This document shows positions 45,622 to 56,045 of a stretch of 64,000 nt of DNA, piece by piece. This DNA comes from Phytophthora colocasiae. Lineage: Eukaryota > Oomycota > Peronosporomycetes > Peronosporales > Peronosporaceae. Position 1 is the stretch's first letter. Each line of letters starts with the position of its first letter. The notes under the pieces were generated by a model. That model made no database searches. It worked only from the letters and a program-made list of their open reading frames with translations, and had not been told where the DNA came from. The translations under genes and the position numbers were made by a program. The stretch is taken from positions 62,001 through 126,000 of the forward strand of contig JAGKQI010000007.1 in assembly GCA_018806915.1 (NCBI GenBank). Reading direction: 5' to 3'.

Positions 45622-48600
45622 CTTCTCTGGGATCTTTTGGACACCAGTTTCAGATGAGTCAGTTCGTCAGGGTCTTGGACCTGCCAGGACTCGCCAAGAA
45701 CAAGGGTCTTGGACGTCAAATAATCAGCTGCCTGGTTGAACTCACGCTTCACGTGCACTAGCTTCATAGACTGGAACTTGATCTTCAGGGACTCAAACTC
45801 GGCCAATTTCCGCTGCAGGTTCGGCTGATTGCAATTGATCAGTCCTTGAGCTTGCTGGATAGCGATACGGGAGTCTCCGACGACCACCAAGTCTCGGATA
45901 CCACGTTCCAAAGCTAACTTCAATCCATTGATCAGACCACAGTATTCTGAGGCATTCACAGTAACGTCTTCCAAGGCGAACCCTTGGGCTTCCCGGATGT
46001 TCCAACCCGGGAGCTCCCAGATGACACATCCGCAGCTTCCCAGGCGAGTGGATGTCTTGGCGGCGCCATCAAAACTCAACACACAACCTCGGTAGTCAGC
46101 CTCTAGCATCTCCACGCTAATGGGCGCTGGAGGTTTGACTCGCCCCTTGACGGGGATGAGGTTTTCAGAAACCTCATCGAGGTGTTCACGGGGTGTGATG
46201 CCCGCTCCAAGTATAGCCGGGAGACCATCTTCATCTCGCTGGATCCTGCGAATCTCCAAGTTCCAATGTGACAACTTCAGCCCCCACTTCACGTTCCGGC
46301 CATCAGCCGAGCTGGATGACAGGAGCCATTTCAACACCGAATGTCTGGTGTACACTATGATCACGGGACTCGTGTTTACCAGAGCTCGAAAGTTCTCCAG
46401 AACCCTGAGGATCGCTATGACTTCTTTCTCTGCGATGTGATACCGGAGTTCTGCCTCATTCAGCACACGTCCAGTGAACCGTACGGGGTGTATCACTCCA
46501 TCGTACTCCTGTCCCAAGACGGCTGAAGCAGCCCACGGGTTCGCATGAGGTATAATAACGAAAGGTCTGGTGCGATCTGGGTGTCTGAGGAGCGGTGTCG
46601 AGACAATCTTGCGCTTCAGGATTTTAAAGGCTTCCTTCGCTTGAGCCAAATCTCGGCCAGCGCGAATCTGTTCATCAGACAACTCGTAGAGCACAGCCGC
46701 GATCACTGGTAAGTCTTCGATAAACCTGTTATAGTAATTCAGACTTCCCATGAAACTCTGTACCCCCTTGGGTGTCGACGGGAACGGCAATTCTTCCACT
46801 CCCTTGACGATCTTCGGCGTGGCTCTCAGTCCTTCAGCACTGATCTCATGCGACAGATAAGGAATCGTCAGCTTCCCGAACTCGCTCTTGGGCAGGCTCA
46901 CAGAGATATTCCAGTATCTGAGTCTGAAAAGCAAGGCGTTCAGGTCTTCACAAAGTTGATCCCAGGTGGGTGCCCGATGAGCAATGTCGTCAATGTAGGA
47001 ACTTCGACCTAGTACCGGTCCCAAGAAGGACGGGACTGGGATGTTCCTCTGAAAGACAGTCATTTGGTCGGTGAGCACCGGAACCTCTGGCATGTGTTCA
47101 TCAGAGTTCTGAAGTTGTTCACCAGACATCAGACCATCTACATCAGAGTTCTGGAGCTCTAACTTCAGGAATTCTAACACATCAGGATCAACGTCGGCTT
47201 CCTCTTCAGGTGACAATCGCACGAACCCCCACAGGCAGTTATCCAGCATAGCCTGGTACACCAGAGGGGCGTTCTTCAGACCGAAGGGCGTTCTTACCCA
47301 CTGGAAGTGTCCAAATGGGCAAATGAACGCCGAGATCAGCCTTGCACGCTCCGTCATTCGAATAGCCCAAAAACCGCTCGCCATATCCGGACTCATGAAC
47401 CACAGTGCTGCCTCGAAACCAATCAACAGGTAATCTATCAGGGGCAACGGGTAACGCGACAACTGGATAAAACCATTCACCTCTCGATAATCAATGCACA
47501 TGCGTATATCCACACCATTCTTCTTGAGAACAATCACTATTGGTGATGCCCAAGGCGAAGTCGAGTACTCGATGAGTCCGGTCTCCAGGAGCTTCTTCAG
47601 CAGTTCGTACACTTTAATCATCAGGTGAGGGGCAACGGACCTCAGGCGCTGGGCAACAGGTTTAGCGTCTCCCACGTCCAAGTCACAGACCACGCCCCTT
47701 GCCGGGGCAGGTGCGGCATTGCCGTCTCCCAGAAAGATTTTCCGATGATACTTCAGGATGTCCCTGAGTTTCTGCTCCATCTCCGGCGTCGTTTTTCCGG
47801 GTACTCCGACGTCAGCCTTATCGATGTCGAATTCGGGGGTCAAATCTTCCAATTCAGGCAGCATAACCAGTTGGTCACGTAATTGAGAGAGTAGGTCCGT
47901 TCCCTCCCGTATGTAGACACCGGGTTCCAGATCCAATTCCTCATTCGTGACTCGCATGCACCGCTCGTACTCGGCTCGGAGCTTTTCCACAGGGGTGCCT
48001 GGCATACTCTGGATTGGGATGTCCCATGAACAGTCTGTCGGATCCTCATCTCCCATGGACAGTTCACCAGAAACACTCAGGGTGACTTCATCCTTGACAA
48101 TGTTACTCGAAATTTCAGACGTGTTTCCGGAGTCTTTCGGAATCGTTTTCTCTGATGACAATTTCATATCTCCGGTGTCCACAGCGGTTTCTCGGGTCTC
48201 CTCTCCTCCGGCATCCATCCAGTCATCTGTCTGCGTAGCCGCATCCAAAGCGAAATGAACTCGTTTTGTTCGTGGGACCGAAGGAGGCCTCACAAACTGT
48301 ACTCGAGCATTGTCCAGCCTTGGGCGCTGTAAGATCTTAGTTGGCCACGGGTATACCGGGTGATCCACACACGGAGGTTGAGGTATCAGATCCTCCAAGT
48401 CAGCTTCGGCCTTCAGACGTCTCTTCGTTTCCGGTGACGGAGTGTTCTCCAGAATCAAAACCTCCCAGTCACGGTAGGCTGCAGAGCCCGGTCGCACAAA
48501 GCGACCATGTCGTGGGAAAAATCCGTACTCCACAATCCTTGCAACGTCAGAAAATTCATTCACCCAAGTATTCTTGTCAGAAATGTTCACCACGCGCACC

Positions 48601-49505
48601 GCCACAGGCCATGACCGGGCTGCATAAATCAGCTGAGTCACCCAACGATCTCCACGTCCTGCCCACACGACTGCTCGTTGTGGGTTCGTCGGTCCATAGT
48701 CGATCCGAACAATGAATTCTTCACCAGGTCTCAGAAGTGCAGCCTCACTTGGTCTGATGGACCTGTTCCTGCCGATGTGGTCACCAGGCTCCCAGCTGCA
48801 CATCATCACCACGACTTCGTCTGGCATAGATACCAGTCCCTCACGAACGCTGATCCTCAGACCAGCGGCGAACATGAATCCCATTCCCAATAGCACGTTT
48901 ATACCTTCGCCGATATTTGCAACCCAGACATCAACAATGTAAACCACTCTCGGTCCGAGAGTCAGCTTGATCTCAGCACTGGCGCCAATGTACGTCGGAA
49001 CTCCTCCCATCCCAGACACTCTTGTTTGTTTGTGTGACTTGAGCCTGAGTCCGAGCTTACGCGCAAAGTCGTAACTCAGGATGTTGAAAGTCGCACCGGT
49101 GTCCAGGAGAATCTTGGTCCGATGATCATTGACAGCGCCATGCACCATAACCACATCACGCTTTGCAGGATCAGGGTAGTGATCCTCCCACCAGCCATAA
49201 CATTCTCCGTCTTTCAGACGAAACTGGAATGTGTCGTCCGGAGGCGGTTCATTGTCTCTCGGAAAGTCCGGTGAACAGTCTCTCGGAAAGTCCGGTGAAC
49301 AGTCTCTCGGAAAGTCCGATGAACTGTCTCTCAGACGCGGAATTTCTGAAGACATGGCTGATTCTTGAGCTAAAGCGGTCATGCAATGTTGATTTTTAGG
49401 TTGGGTTGTTTTCAGCTCCGGTCCTACGTACACTAGAACACATAACTCTGGGGGGGTGCCTTGCCCGGCGCGTTTCGGATCCCCATCCGACGGGCTTGCT
49501 AGTTT
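45618..49505 (-). CDS. Outer pol: protease, reverse transcriptase, two RNase H domains
   Basis: The frame opens near the gag stop with no ATG in its first part. Residue numbers count from 49433. A repeated SPDFPRD tract lies at 38-60. The aspartic protease has LLDTGAT (111-115). The RT core lies at about 600-900, with SPDMASGFWAI (motif A, Asp683), FGLKNAPLVYQ (716-726) and YIDD (813-816). A 70-residue acidic insertion at 741-810 sits between the last two. A first RNase H (about 962-1040) has lost acidic positions (HAN at 963, YTRH at 1028-1031). A second, RNase HI-like domain (1118-1245) keeps D1122, E1163, D1187 and D1237. It ends by frameshift into integrase at 45618. This is the best-preserved pol of the window. 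Confidence 0.92.
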   Translation of the reverse strand, partial: KLASPSDGDPKRAGQGTPPELCVLVYVGPELKTTQPKNQHCMTALAQESAMSSEIPRLRDSSSDFPRDCSPDFPRDCSPDFPRDNEPPPDDTFQFRLKDGECYGWWEDHYPDPAKRDVVMVHGAVNDHRTKILLDTGATFNILSYDFARKLGLRLKSHKQTRVSGMGGVPTYIGASAEIKLTLGPRVVYIVDVWVANIGEGINVLLGMGFMFAAGLRISVREGLVSMPDEVVVMMCSWEPGDHIGRNRSIRPSEAALLRPGEEFIVRIDYGPTNPQRAVVWAGRGDRWVTQLIYAARSWPVAVRVVNISDKNTWVNEFSDVARIVEYGFFPRHGRFVRPGSAAYRDWEVLILENTPSPETKRRLKAEADLEDLIPQPPCVDHPVYPWPTKILQRPRLDNARVQFVRPPSVPRTKRVHFALDAATQTDDWMDAGGEETRETAVDTGDMKLSSEKTIPKDSGNTSEISSNIVKDEVTLSVSGELSMGDEDPTDCSWDIPIQSMPGTPVEKLRAEYERCMRVTNEELDLEPGVYIREGTDLLSQLRDQLVMLPELEDLTPEFDIDKADVGVPGKTTPEMEQKLRDILKYHRKIFLGDGNAAPAPARGVVCDLDVGDAKPVAQRLRSVAPHLMIKVYELLKKLLETGLIEYSTSPWASPIVIVLKKNGVDIRMCIDYREVNGFIQLSRYPLPLIDYLLIGFEAALWFMSPDMASGFWAIRMTERARLISAFICPFGHFQWVRTPFGLKNAPLVYQAMLDNCLWGFVRLSPEEEADVDPDVLEFLKLELQNSDVDGLMSGEQLQNSDEHMPEVPVLTDQMTVFQRNIPVPSFLGPVLGRSSYIDDIAHRAPTWDQLCEDLNALLFRLRYWNISVSLPKSEFGKLTIPYLSHEISAEGLRATPKIVKGVEELPFPSTPKGVQSFMGSLNYYNRFIEDLPVIAAVLYELSDEQIRAGRDLAQAKEAFKILKRKIVSTPLLRHPDRTRPFVIIPHANPWAASAVLGQEYDGVIHPVRFTGRVLNEAELRYHIAEKEVIAILRVLENFRALVNTSPVIIVYTRHSVLKWLLSSSSADGRNVKWGLKLSHWNLEIRRIQRDEDGLPAILGAGITPREHLDEVSENLIPVKGRVKPPAPISVEMLEADYRGCVLSFDGAAKTSTRLGSCGCVIWELPGWNIREAQGFALEDVTVNASEYCGLINGLKLALERGIRDLVVVGDSRIAIQQAQGLINCNQPNLQRKLAEFESLKIKFQSMKLVHVKREFNQAADYLTSKTLVLGESWQVQDPDELTHLKLVSKRSQRS
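49255..49330. repeat. 24-bp tandem repeat near the start of outer pol
   Basis: About three direct copies of TCTCTCGGAAAGTCCGGTGA plus ACAG, encoding SPDFPRDC repeats between the Pol N-terminus and the protease. Similar words (TCTCTCGGAG, GGAAAGTCCGGTGATCAGAC) occur in the outer LTR near 10225-10270. Confidence 0.85.
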
Positions 49506-49508
49506 AAC
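49463..49508 (-). promoter_or_regulatory. Putative -1 ribosomal frameshift signal at the outer gag-pol junction
   Basis: Minus strand, gag frame: ...CAG TTA AAC TAG, so the heptamer G_TTA_AAC (49508-49502) is followed at once by the gag stop (49501-49499). After a 6-base spacer comes a stem GCCCG (49495-49491) pairing with CGGGC (49467-49463), enclosing the perfect hairpin TCGGAT-GGGG-ATCCGA (49490-49475). The -1 frame reads GTT AAA CTA and continues through pol; that frame has a TGA about 12 bases upstream of the heptamer and no ATG between. G_UUA_AAC is a known -1 slippery sequence in arteriviruses. Structure and spacing fit; function is inferred. Confidence 0.65.
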
Positions 49509-52500
49509 TGTTTCCCAGAGTCAGCCTCGTCACCCAGGAGTCTCTCCAGTAGGTAATCCGGCAGGTCCTTCAGTGTACCTTGACGGGCTAGTTTCTTGAG
49601 GATTCCAGGGTCTTGATGTCCTCGCATGGTCTCCCAGAGTGCACCTTTCCGCAAACCTCACACGGCGGTACTCGGCACATCCTGCTCGGGTGACCTTTCT
49701 CCTGACATCTGTCGCAGACAATGTCTCTCCAACAGTTTTCTTCTGAATGGCCTGGAGCGACGACACTTCTCGCAGAACTTGTTCCAGTAGTCAGAGTTAT
49801 CACGACGTGTATGCTGGAATCTTGACCTGATGATCCTCGGGGAAACTGGGGCGGCGGTCGCCATCCCATGTTATCCATGACCCGGTAGACTTCGTTGGTC
49901 AGAGTCTGAGTCCAATCAGCACCACCAGGCGCCTGAGAGGCAGCTTGTACACCAGACGAAGATTGTACACCAGACATCTCGCGATCATATTCCGACGACG
50001 AGGCTCTGGCTTCCTTCTCTTGAGTTCTGGTATCTGCATCGACATCGTCAGCGGCATCCGGGTCTGCTTCTCGGGCGACGTAAGTCTTCCCCATACGCTT
50101 TGGGTTAAACTGTCCGCGTGGGAGATTGTCCGCTCGGAAGTCCCGATGTCTGGTGGTCGTAGTATCCTGATCAGCAGTTCGCCAGACATCTTCGTCCTGT
50201 TGCAGAGCATATTCCAAGTCCGAGATACTCCTGAACTTCCGGCCTTGTAACGCGATCTTCAGACGCTCGTCCTTCAGCTTGGTGATGTACCTCAGAACGT
50301 GTTTCTCCAGGCGTCTGGAGGATTTTCTGAAGTCCACCTCAGCTTTTCCGGCGGCCGAGTTCAGGCGGTAAAAGAAGTCCAACGGAGTCTCGGAACTCTT
50401 CATTTCCATCGTGAAATATCTCTCGGAGTATGATGACCGGGCCTTGCAATAGCGCCTGCGAAACTCCGATGATAATTCCTTCCAGTCACGGGAAACACTC
50501 TTCGGGAGTTGGTTAAACCAATCTCTGGCAGACACCGGGAGCTTCAGCTTGAACTCTTGAATGCGGGTCTTGTTCGTCCATGCTCCCTGAGATGCCATGT
50601 TCACGAAGCGCTCCCACCAGTGAACCCGTTCTCGTAATGTCGCTCGGGGATCAAATTCTCCGATGATACTTGAGTTTATAAAGGGCTTAATGGTCAACAA
50701 AGTCGCTCCAGCTTGTCCATGGGACGCAGAAGTCAGGTTAACAACCTCCGGAGGGTCCAAGTCATCAGACGACGAGTTGCTGGAGTCCGAGCTTGAGTCA
50801 CTGGAGCTTCCACCCGGGTCTGGGTCATTCCTGCGTCTTCCAGGCCTTCGCGGAGCGTCCCGGCCATCTTCAGAGCGTCGCTTGGTTTCCGGTGTCCATC
50901 GCGCCTGGGAGTCGCTGGGCGCCTTCCTTCAGTCTTGACCTCGGTCAGGGGAGCCGCTTGAGCCGTCTGGGTCGTCGTAGCGGCCGCGGTGGCCGCGCCA
51001 TGCCTTCCAGCCTTCGCGCGCTTGGTGTCGGTCGTTCTCCGTAGTGGAAGAGACGTATGGAAGGCCTCCGTCGTTTTAATGGGTGTAACCCTACCCCTAC
51101 TGGCGACTCCTTCTGATCCCCTAACCCCAGGTGTGCAATCTCCCGTATTCCGACTGTTCACCAGAAGTCCGGTTGCCGGTTTAGGATCATGTTCACAGGA
51201 GATCCGACTTGAAATTGCTACTTCAGGGTGGGCGACCCCTTGAACTTGTGGCAATGTTGCACGAAGGTTCCTCAATTCTGCGGCCTGGAAACGCTGCATG
51301 TTCTGGGAACTTTCCCGCTCCCTGTCGCGCTCCGACTCCACGTCGTGCACCCGCTGTCGTAAGGTCTCCATTTGCGAAATCCAGTCACGTTTCAGCTCGT
51401 CTGCCCACCGTGCACGTTCGGCTTCGGCCTCGGCTTCCCGTTGTTTCCAGCGATCTGCAAACTCGGTCTCCAGACGCTGTACGTCGGAAAACTGTTCACC
51501 AGAAATTTGTTCGTCGGACACCTGTCTCTCAGACGATTTCGAATGGTACTTGAGCTTGGACTCTGACGCTTGACTCCGACGTTCTTCCAAGTCATCCGCG
51601 CGTCTCTGGGCTTCCAGTCTGGCGCTCTCAGACTCAAGTAGTCGGTCGGTAAGTGTCTGGATCTGCTGGCGCGTGTCAAGTTCCCGTTGTTCACGTCGAC
51701 GTTCACGCTCCATGGATTCCAGACGTTCTCTGGCCAGAAATTCCTTCTGCTCCTGTTCCATCCAACGCTGCCATTCCTGTTGCTGTCGCATAGCGTTCAA
51801 TTCGATCTGCGCTGGGCCTGATCTCTGGGAACTTTGTGTGTGGCTTGACGCAACGGAACTCAAGCGTCTGGAAGACACTTTCTGGCTATCCTCGCTCTTC
51901 AGACTCTGATGCCTGCTCTGGTGGCTTCTCCCACGACTCGAGACGGACGATGATGGAGCTTCTGGCGTCCGGTGAACAGAATCTCTGGTAGACAACTGTC
52001 TCTGGGACTTCACTTCTGGAAACTCCGGCTTCTCTTCCAACATCTCGAAGTCTTCAGGCTCCGACTTCACCGGCGTCAGTGTTCGTGTCACGTGGATTCC
52101 CATAGACTCTCCGGCGAGCATTCCTCCGGCATCAGCACCTTGGGCGATCATCGCCAGACCTCCGACAGACAACGGCATATGTGCAGACGCCCCTCGACTC
52201 ATGGACATCAGCGACGAGTCTGTGGAACTTCCACGAGAGGTCTGGAGTCCCGACGAATGGTCGTCAGACGTACGCGAGGTCTTAATGACACTTGGCACAG
52301 GCGCATCAGTCATCAGAGAGCTACCTCGATCTTCCGACATTGGTACACCAGACTCCAAGCGAGTGCTATCAGAGTGACTCTCGTACACCGGCAGCGAACT
52401 CAGCGACGGCGTCGACAGTGCAGATGGTGTCGACGAGACTTGCGGGCGCGGCGGACCATGCTGCAGGCGCTTGGACTGCGGCGGTTCTCCACTGCTGGAC

Positions 52501-53708
52501 CCGTCGGAACTATGTGTGACTCTGAGTCCGGTCACCCGGAGTCTCATAATCAGCTGTCGTCCTTGTAGGTCAGCCTTCTCATCGCGTAATATACCATCAG
52601 CTTCGCCTTGACGTGCTTCGTTGCCTGCCTTTGTGTCTTCTGGGAGTCGATTAACCTGTGACCTGGCGGTCACCGTGGCCCACTCAACCAGTTCTTCAGC
52701 AAGTCGGCTCTGAAGCTCCGTCGCCACACTGCGCACTTGAGGTTCGAAGATAGCAGACGCTTGGGTCTGAGACCACCTCGGTAGCAGGTTCTGGAACTCA
52801 AATCCCGCTTCATACAGCATCGTCTGAAGGACAGCGACGCATTCAGGTGCCGTCAGAGTACTCATCGAGATCTCGACGTACGACAAGTCTTGGACTCGGC
52901 CAAAACTATGGCGTCTCAAGCAGAACTTCGATATCCACATGTCTTCTGGAAATACTGAAGAACATCGCCACTTGATGTAGTCGCCCGTTGCTGCCGCAGC
53001 CTTCTGAAAGACATTTGCGTCAGGTTTCGCTGTCCGCCAAGCGTATTCGACGTTCGGCGGAACAATTCTTCCAGCGTCCATGTCCCTCCAGCGGCGGAAC
53101 TCACGGCGTACGTACTTCAAGGCACGTTCTCCATCCAGCGAATCAGCCCTCCCAGACTCATCAGACGGTGTCTTCAGAGAATCTTCGGACTTCATCGGCA
53201 TGTCATCAGACATCGGAGTGTCTTCGGACTTTGGAGTCTTCGAGACACGTTCATCAACCAGTCCGGGTTCCGTCTTCACTTCTCCCACGGACTTCCCAGA
53301 GGCCGTCGACTCAGAACACAAGTCAATGACCTCCGGGGGCTCAACCACATCGGCGCCTCCCTCAGACGCCTCATCACCACCCTCACGGGCAGTGGCCACC
53401 TCGTCACCAGAAGCTTCAGCTTCGGACGGACCTTCCTCACAACCTTGTTCGCCAGACACATCGGGTGTCTCTTGGGCTTCAGGCTCCGCAGCAGGCTGGT
53501 CTTCGACCGCCGGTTCCGGGACGTTCACCTCCTCGACTGCTTCCTTTTCACGTGCAGCCTTCCTCTTCTCGCGTGCCGCCCTCTGAACAGCATCCAAGTC
53601 GGGTTGTTCGTCAGGCGGAAGACCTTGAAGACGCTTCGACTGACGTGTCGCCACACTGCGACCACCGCGTCCCCGACGTCCTCCTCTCGTAGTTCCATGT
53701 GAAGCCAT
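49499..53708 (-). pseudogene. Outer gag (long, with frameshifts near 50850, 49800 and 49610)
   Basis: The start is placed at 53708 (MASHGTTRGGRRGRGGRS); the frame is open further upstream into the PBS but the inner Gag start matches here. The main frame to 50733 has an Arg/Gly-rich start, an acidic Glu/Ala region, block PECVAVLQTMLYEAGFEFQNLLPRW shared with inner Gag, and a strong coiled coil (RLESMERERRREQRELDTRQQ...). The next frame (50760-49588) carries the capsid-like retrotransposon-gag domain (VHWWERFVNMASQGAWTNKTRIQEFKLKLPVSARDWFN) and zinc knuckles (CDRCQEKGHPSRMC, CEVCGKVHSGRPC). The natural end is ADSGKQLN at the TAG 49499-49501. About 1400 residues in total. Confidence 0.87.
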
Positions 53709-53779
53709 CTTGAATATAGACGCTTGACAGGAAACCCTCTTCTCAAACTCTTTTAGATCCGGTGATATCACGATACCAA

Positions 53780-53798
53780 GATCCGGGCACGCGCACCA
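53780..53798 (-). promoter_or_regulatory. Primer binding site, outer element
   Basis: Minus strand TGGTGCGCGTGCCCGGAT starts two bases inside the 5' LTR, complementary to a tRNA 3' end ...GGGCACGCGCACCA. The first 13 bases match the inner family's PBS, so both use the same or a very similar primer tRNA. Confidence 0.8.
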
Positions 53799-53800
53799 GT

Positions 53801-55658
53801 TGTCGCGAAGTCGGTGCAACTTTTACCGCGGTGCAGGGGCGTACAGTGAACCTGGAAGTGTGACTACCGTAGTGATACCAGAGTCGCACAGCAAGGTGGG
53901 CGTGTGTTACCTTGTGCTGTCCTCGTAGGTTCGTTGTCTTGGTAATGAGACCCTCGCCGGGGTCGTGAGAGTGTTGATGAGAGTGAGGGTTCCTTGCGTA
54001 GGCCGTCGGATGTCCTTCTGGTCCTCACAGGAGCGCTTGAGAGTCGAACGTTTTCCGGTGAACACTTGTGTACACCAGAGATTTCTGAAAGCGAAAGAGA
54101 AATTAATACAGTGGGAAGTCCTGTCACTAGACTTCCGAGATAACCGCAATATAGAGTTCCGATATACAAATATGTAGCTGCTCTTATTCTTTCCTGGCCC
54201 TTGGGCAGTGGGCTAGTTCTCCAGGTCAACAAGGGAAATGTTCACCAGACACCTGGTCTGTCTGGTATTCCCGTAACTTTCGCGCACCACCCTCTAATAT
54301 ATAGAGGGAAAATAAACCATTATATAACAGTCTACCGAGCGTCTTGAGAGCGACTGTCTAACTCTCAAAACCTGTCCAAACGTACAATATGAAATGGGCT
54401 ACCGCTAGAGACAAGACAAACGACCCAACTAGTAAATGGAATAGGTGGGTCCTCTCAGGTCTCTTCGTTACGCTGATCTCCACCTAAAGGGGCTTGATAG
54501 GTGAGAGATCACACAACTCAAAGCTTTGTTGTGGCCTAATACTTACAAGAAGCAGCAGGCAGATAGACTTGTTTGTGACAAGGTAAATTGAACTCTGGTT
54601 ACATATCTCGTATCTCTCTGTCTTCTATCTTCCATATTCTCAGATACACTTGGTCTCAGTATAACTCAGGAATCTTCACTTGGGCTCACTATGGTAGTCG
54701 GTACAGCGGATCTTGTCGAGTCGACACTTAATGATGTCATTACAGGGATGGGCAGGTTGCGTTTCACTTGATTGCGTGAGGTCGTGTTGGGTACACTTGG
54801 TTTCAGTATGGGGTGGACTTCAGAGTGTCAGAGTCTGGTATCCTGTTCATCAGGGTCTGGAATCATGTGCGTCGGAGACATGTTCATCGGAACCATGTAC
54901 TCCGGAATCATGTACAGCAGAGTCGTAATACCAGAGTCGTGACACTTGGGTCTGATCATAGGAGTCTTGTACGTCGGAGTCTGTTCATTGGAAACTGTTA
55001 ATGTCTGGAATATTGCTTATATAAGCCGGACACATCAGACTTATGTTACCAGAATCATGTTCGTCAGACTCATGTACATCAGACTTCATGTACGTCGGAC
55101 TTCATGTACGTCGGACTTCATGTACGTCAGACTTCATGGTGTGATATCAGCGTTTCCATGCGTGATACCAGAAATCCATGAGTGTTTTCAGGGTGCGGGG
55201 CACGTATGCTACAACACACGAAGTCCGGTTGGGATATGCGCGGGGTGCGCTACGTCCGGTGCGCGATACTTGGTATCTTGTGGGTAAAATTGTATTCCTT
55301 GAACCATCATCGTCACACAGGACGGCAACGGGGTGAGGTCTCTCAGAGATACATTCTTCTGAGAGACTTTCTGCCAACCTTTAGGCACTCATCGTCGGGG
55401 AAAGTCCGGTGATCAGACTGAGTGTTGTTGTCTCTCGGAGTTTGTGCACTTTTCCGAGGAACACTTCTGATCTCTTGGGCCCCTTTGCAGTATAGGTGAA
55501 GGTTAATATATATAGCAGTGTTCTTCCACAGATCCATTATTGTCGCACGGGACATAACCTCGTCCCACATCTCCCTTTCTCCCACAACCCAGTGTACGTC
55601 CAATCACATCACAGTAACGTCCATACCCACTCGAAAAATCGTAATTAGCAACGTGTCA
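53801..55658 (-). repeat. Outer element 5' LTR
   Basis: 1858 bp, TGTCGCG...GTGTCA, near-identical to 8632-10494. Contains the degenerate array (54830-55140) and the TATA palindrome (54290-54308). Followed by CTCC (55659-55662), the right half of the target duplication. Confidence 0.93.
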
Positions 55659-55780
55659 CTCCAAAGCACCAACAAAATCTGCGAATTGCATCACCATCTA
55701 GCCCAATTGTTAGCTTCGTAAGTTTGGTTTCGGCTAAAGCCATTCGAAAACTTACATGCATTGATTCACTTACGCGCGAG
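55659..55780 (-). mobile_element. Helitron copy 1, 5'-end remnant separated by the outer element
   Basis: Continues the Helitron sequence cut at 8631 and matches 62894-63015 of copy 2 almost base for base, ending CACTTACGCGCGAG. Helitron copy 2 begins within a few bases, so the two Helitrons stand head to tail. Confidence 0.88.
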
Positions 55781-56045
55781 CTGTGGTAGCTGTCTCTTTT
55801 CTCTGTGATCGAACGACATTTCTGGGTGATTGGGTTTTATTGGGTGATTGACATTCAAGCAACCTTCAGTTTTCTTCTGTTCTCTTCTCTTCTGGATTGC
55901 GAGCGACAGGCTTTGCCTCGTGCGCGCGCACAAGCTCTGGGTGTCTACTGGTGGTATCGGATGGTTGGTTATCGGATGTGATATGTACTTAATATCAATG
56001 CTTGGTGGCTCATTTTGAAATTCTAGGTTTTGTCGGGCTAGCTGG

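Larger units (their letters stand above)
8632..55658 (-). mobile_element. Outer Ty3/gypsy chromodomain retroelement, split by the inner element
   Basis: Two LTRs of the same orientation (8632-10494; 53801-55658) flanked by the 4-bp duplication CTCC (8628-8631 and 55659-55662). Helitron copy 2 preserves the unoccupied site at 62894-62897, which fixes the borders. In minus-strand order: LTR, PBS, Gag, Pol, [inner array inserted at 13942-43479], opposite-strand gene, PPT, LTR. Without the insertion it is about 17.5 kb. Pol is nearly intact, so it is the youngest-looking coding copy here, though Gag and Pol each carry frameshifts and a TAG precedes the chromodomain. Confidence 0.93.

Noticed and set aside
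53775..53800. Possible tRNA gene because of the CCA-ended tRNA-like sequence next to LTRs
   Set aside because: Only the 3' end of a tRNA is matched and it sits exactly at the primer binding site position; no cloverleaf precedes it.
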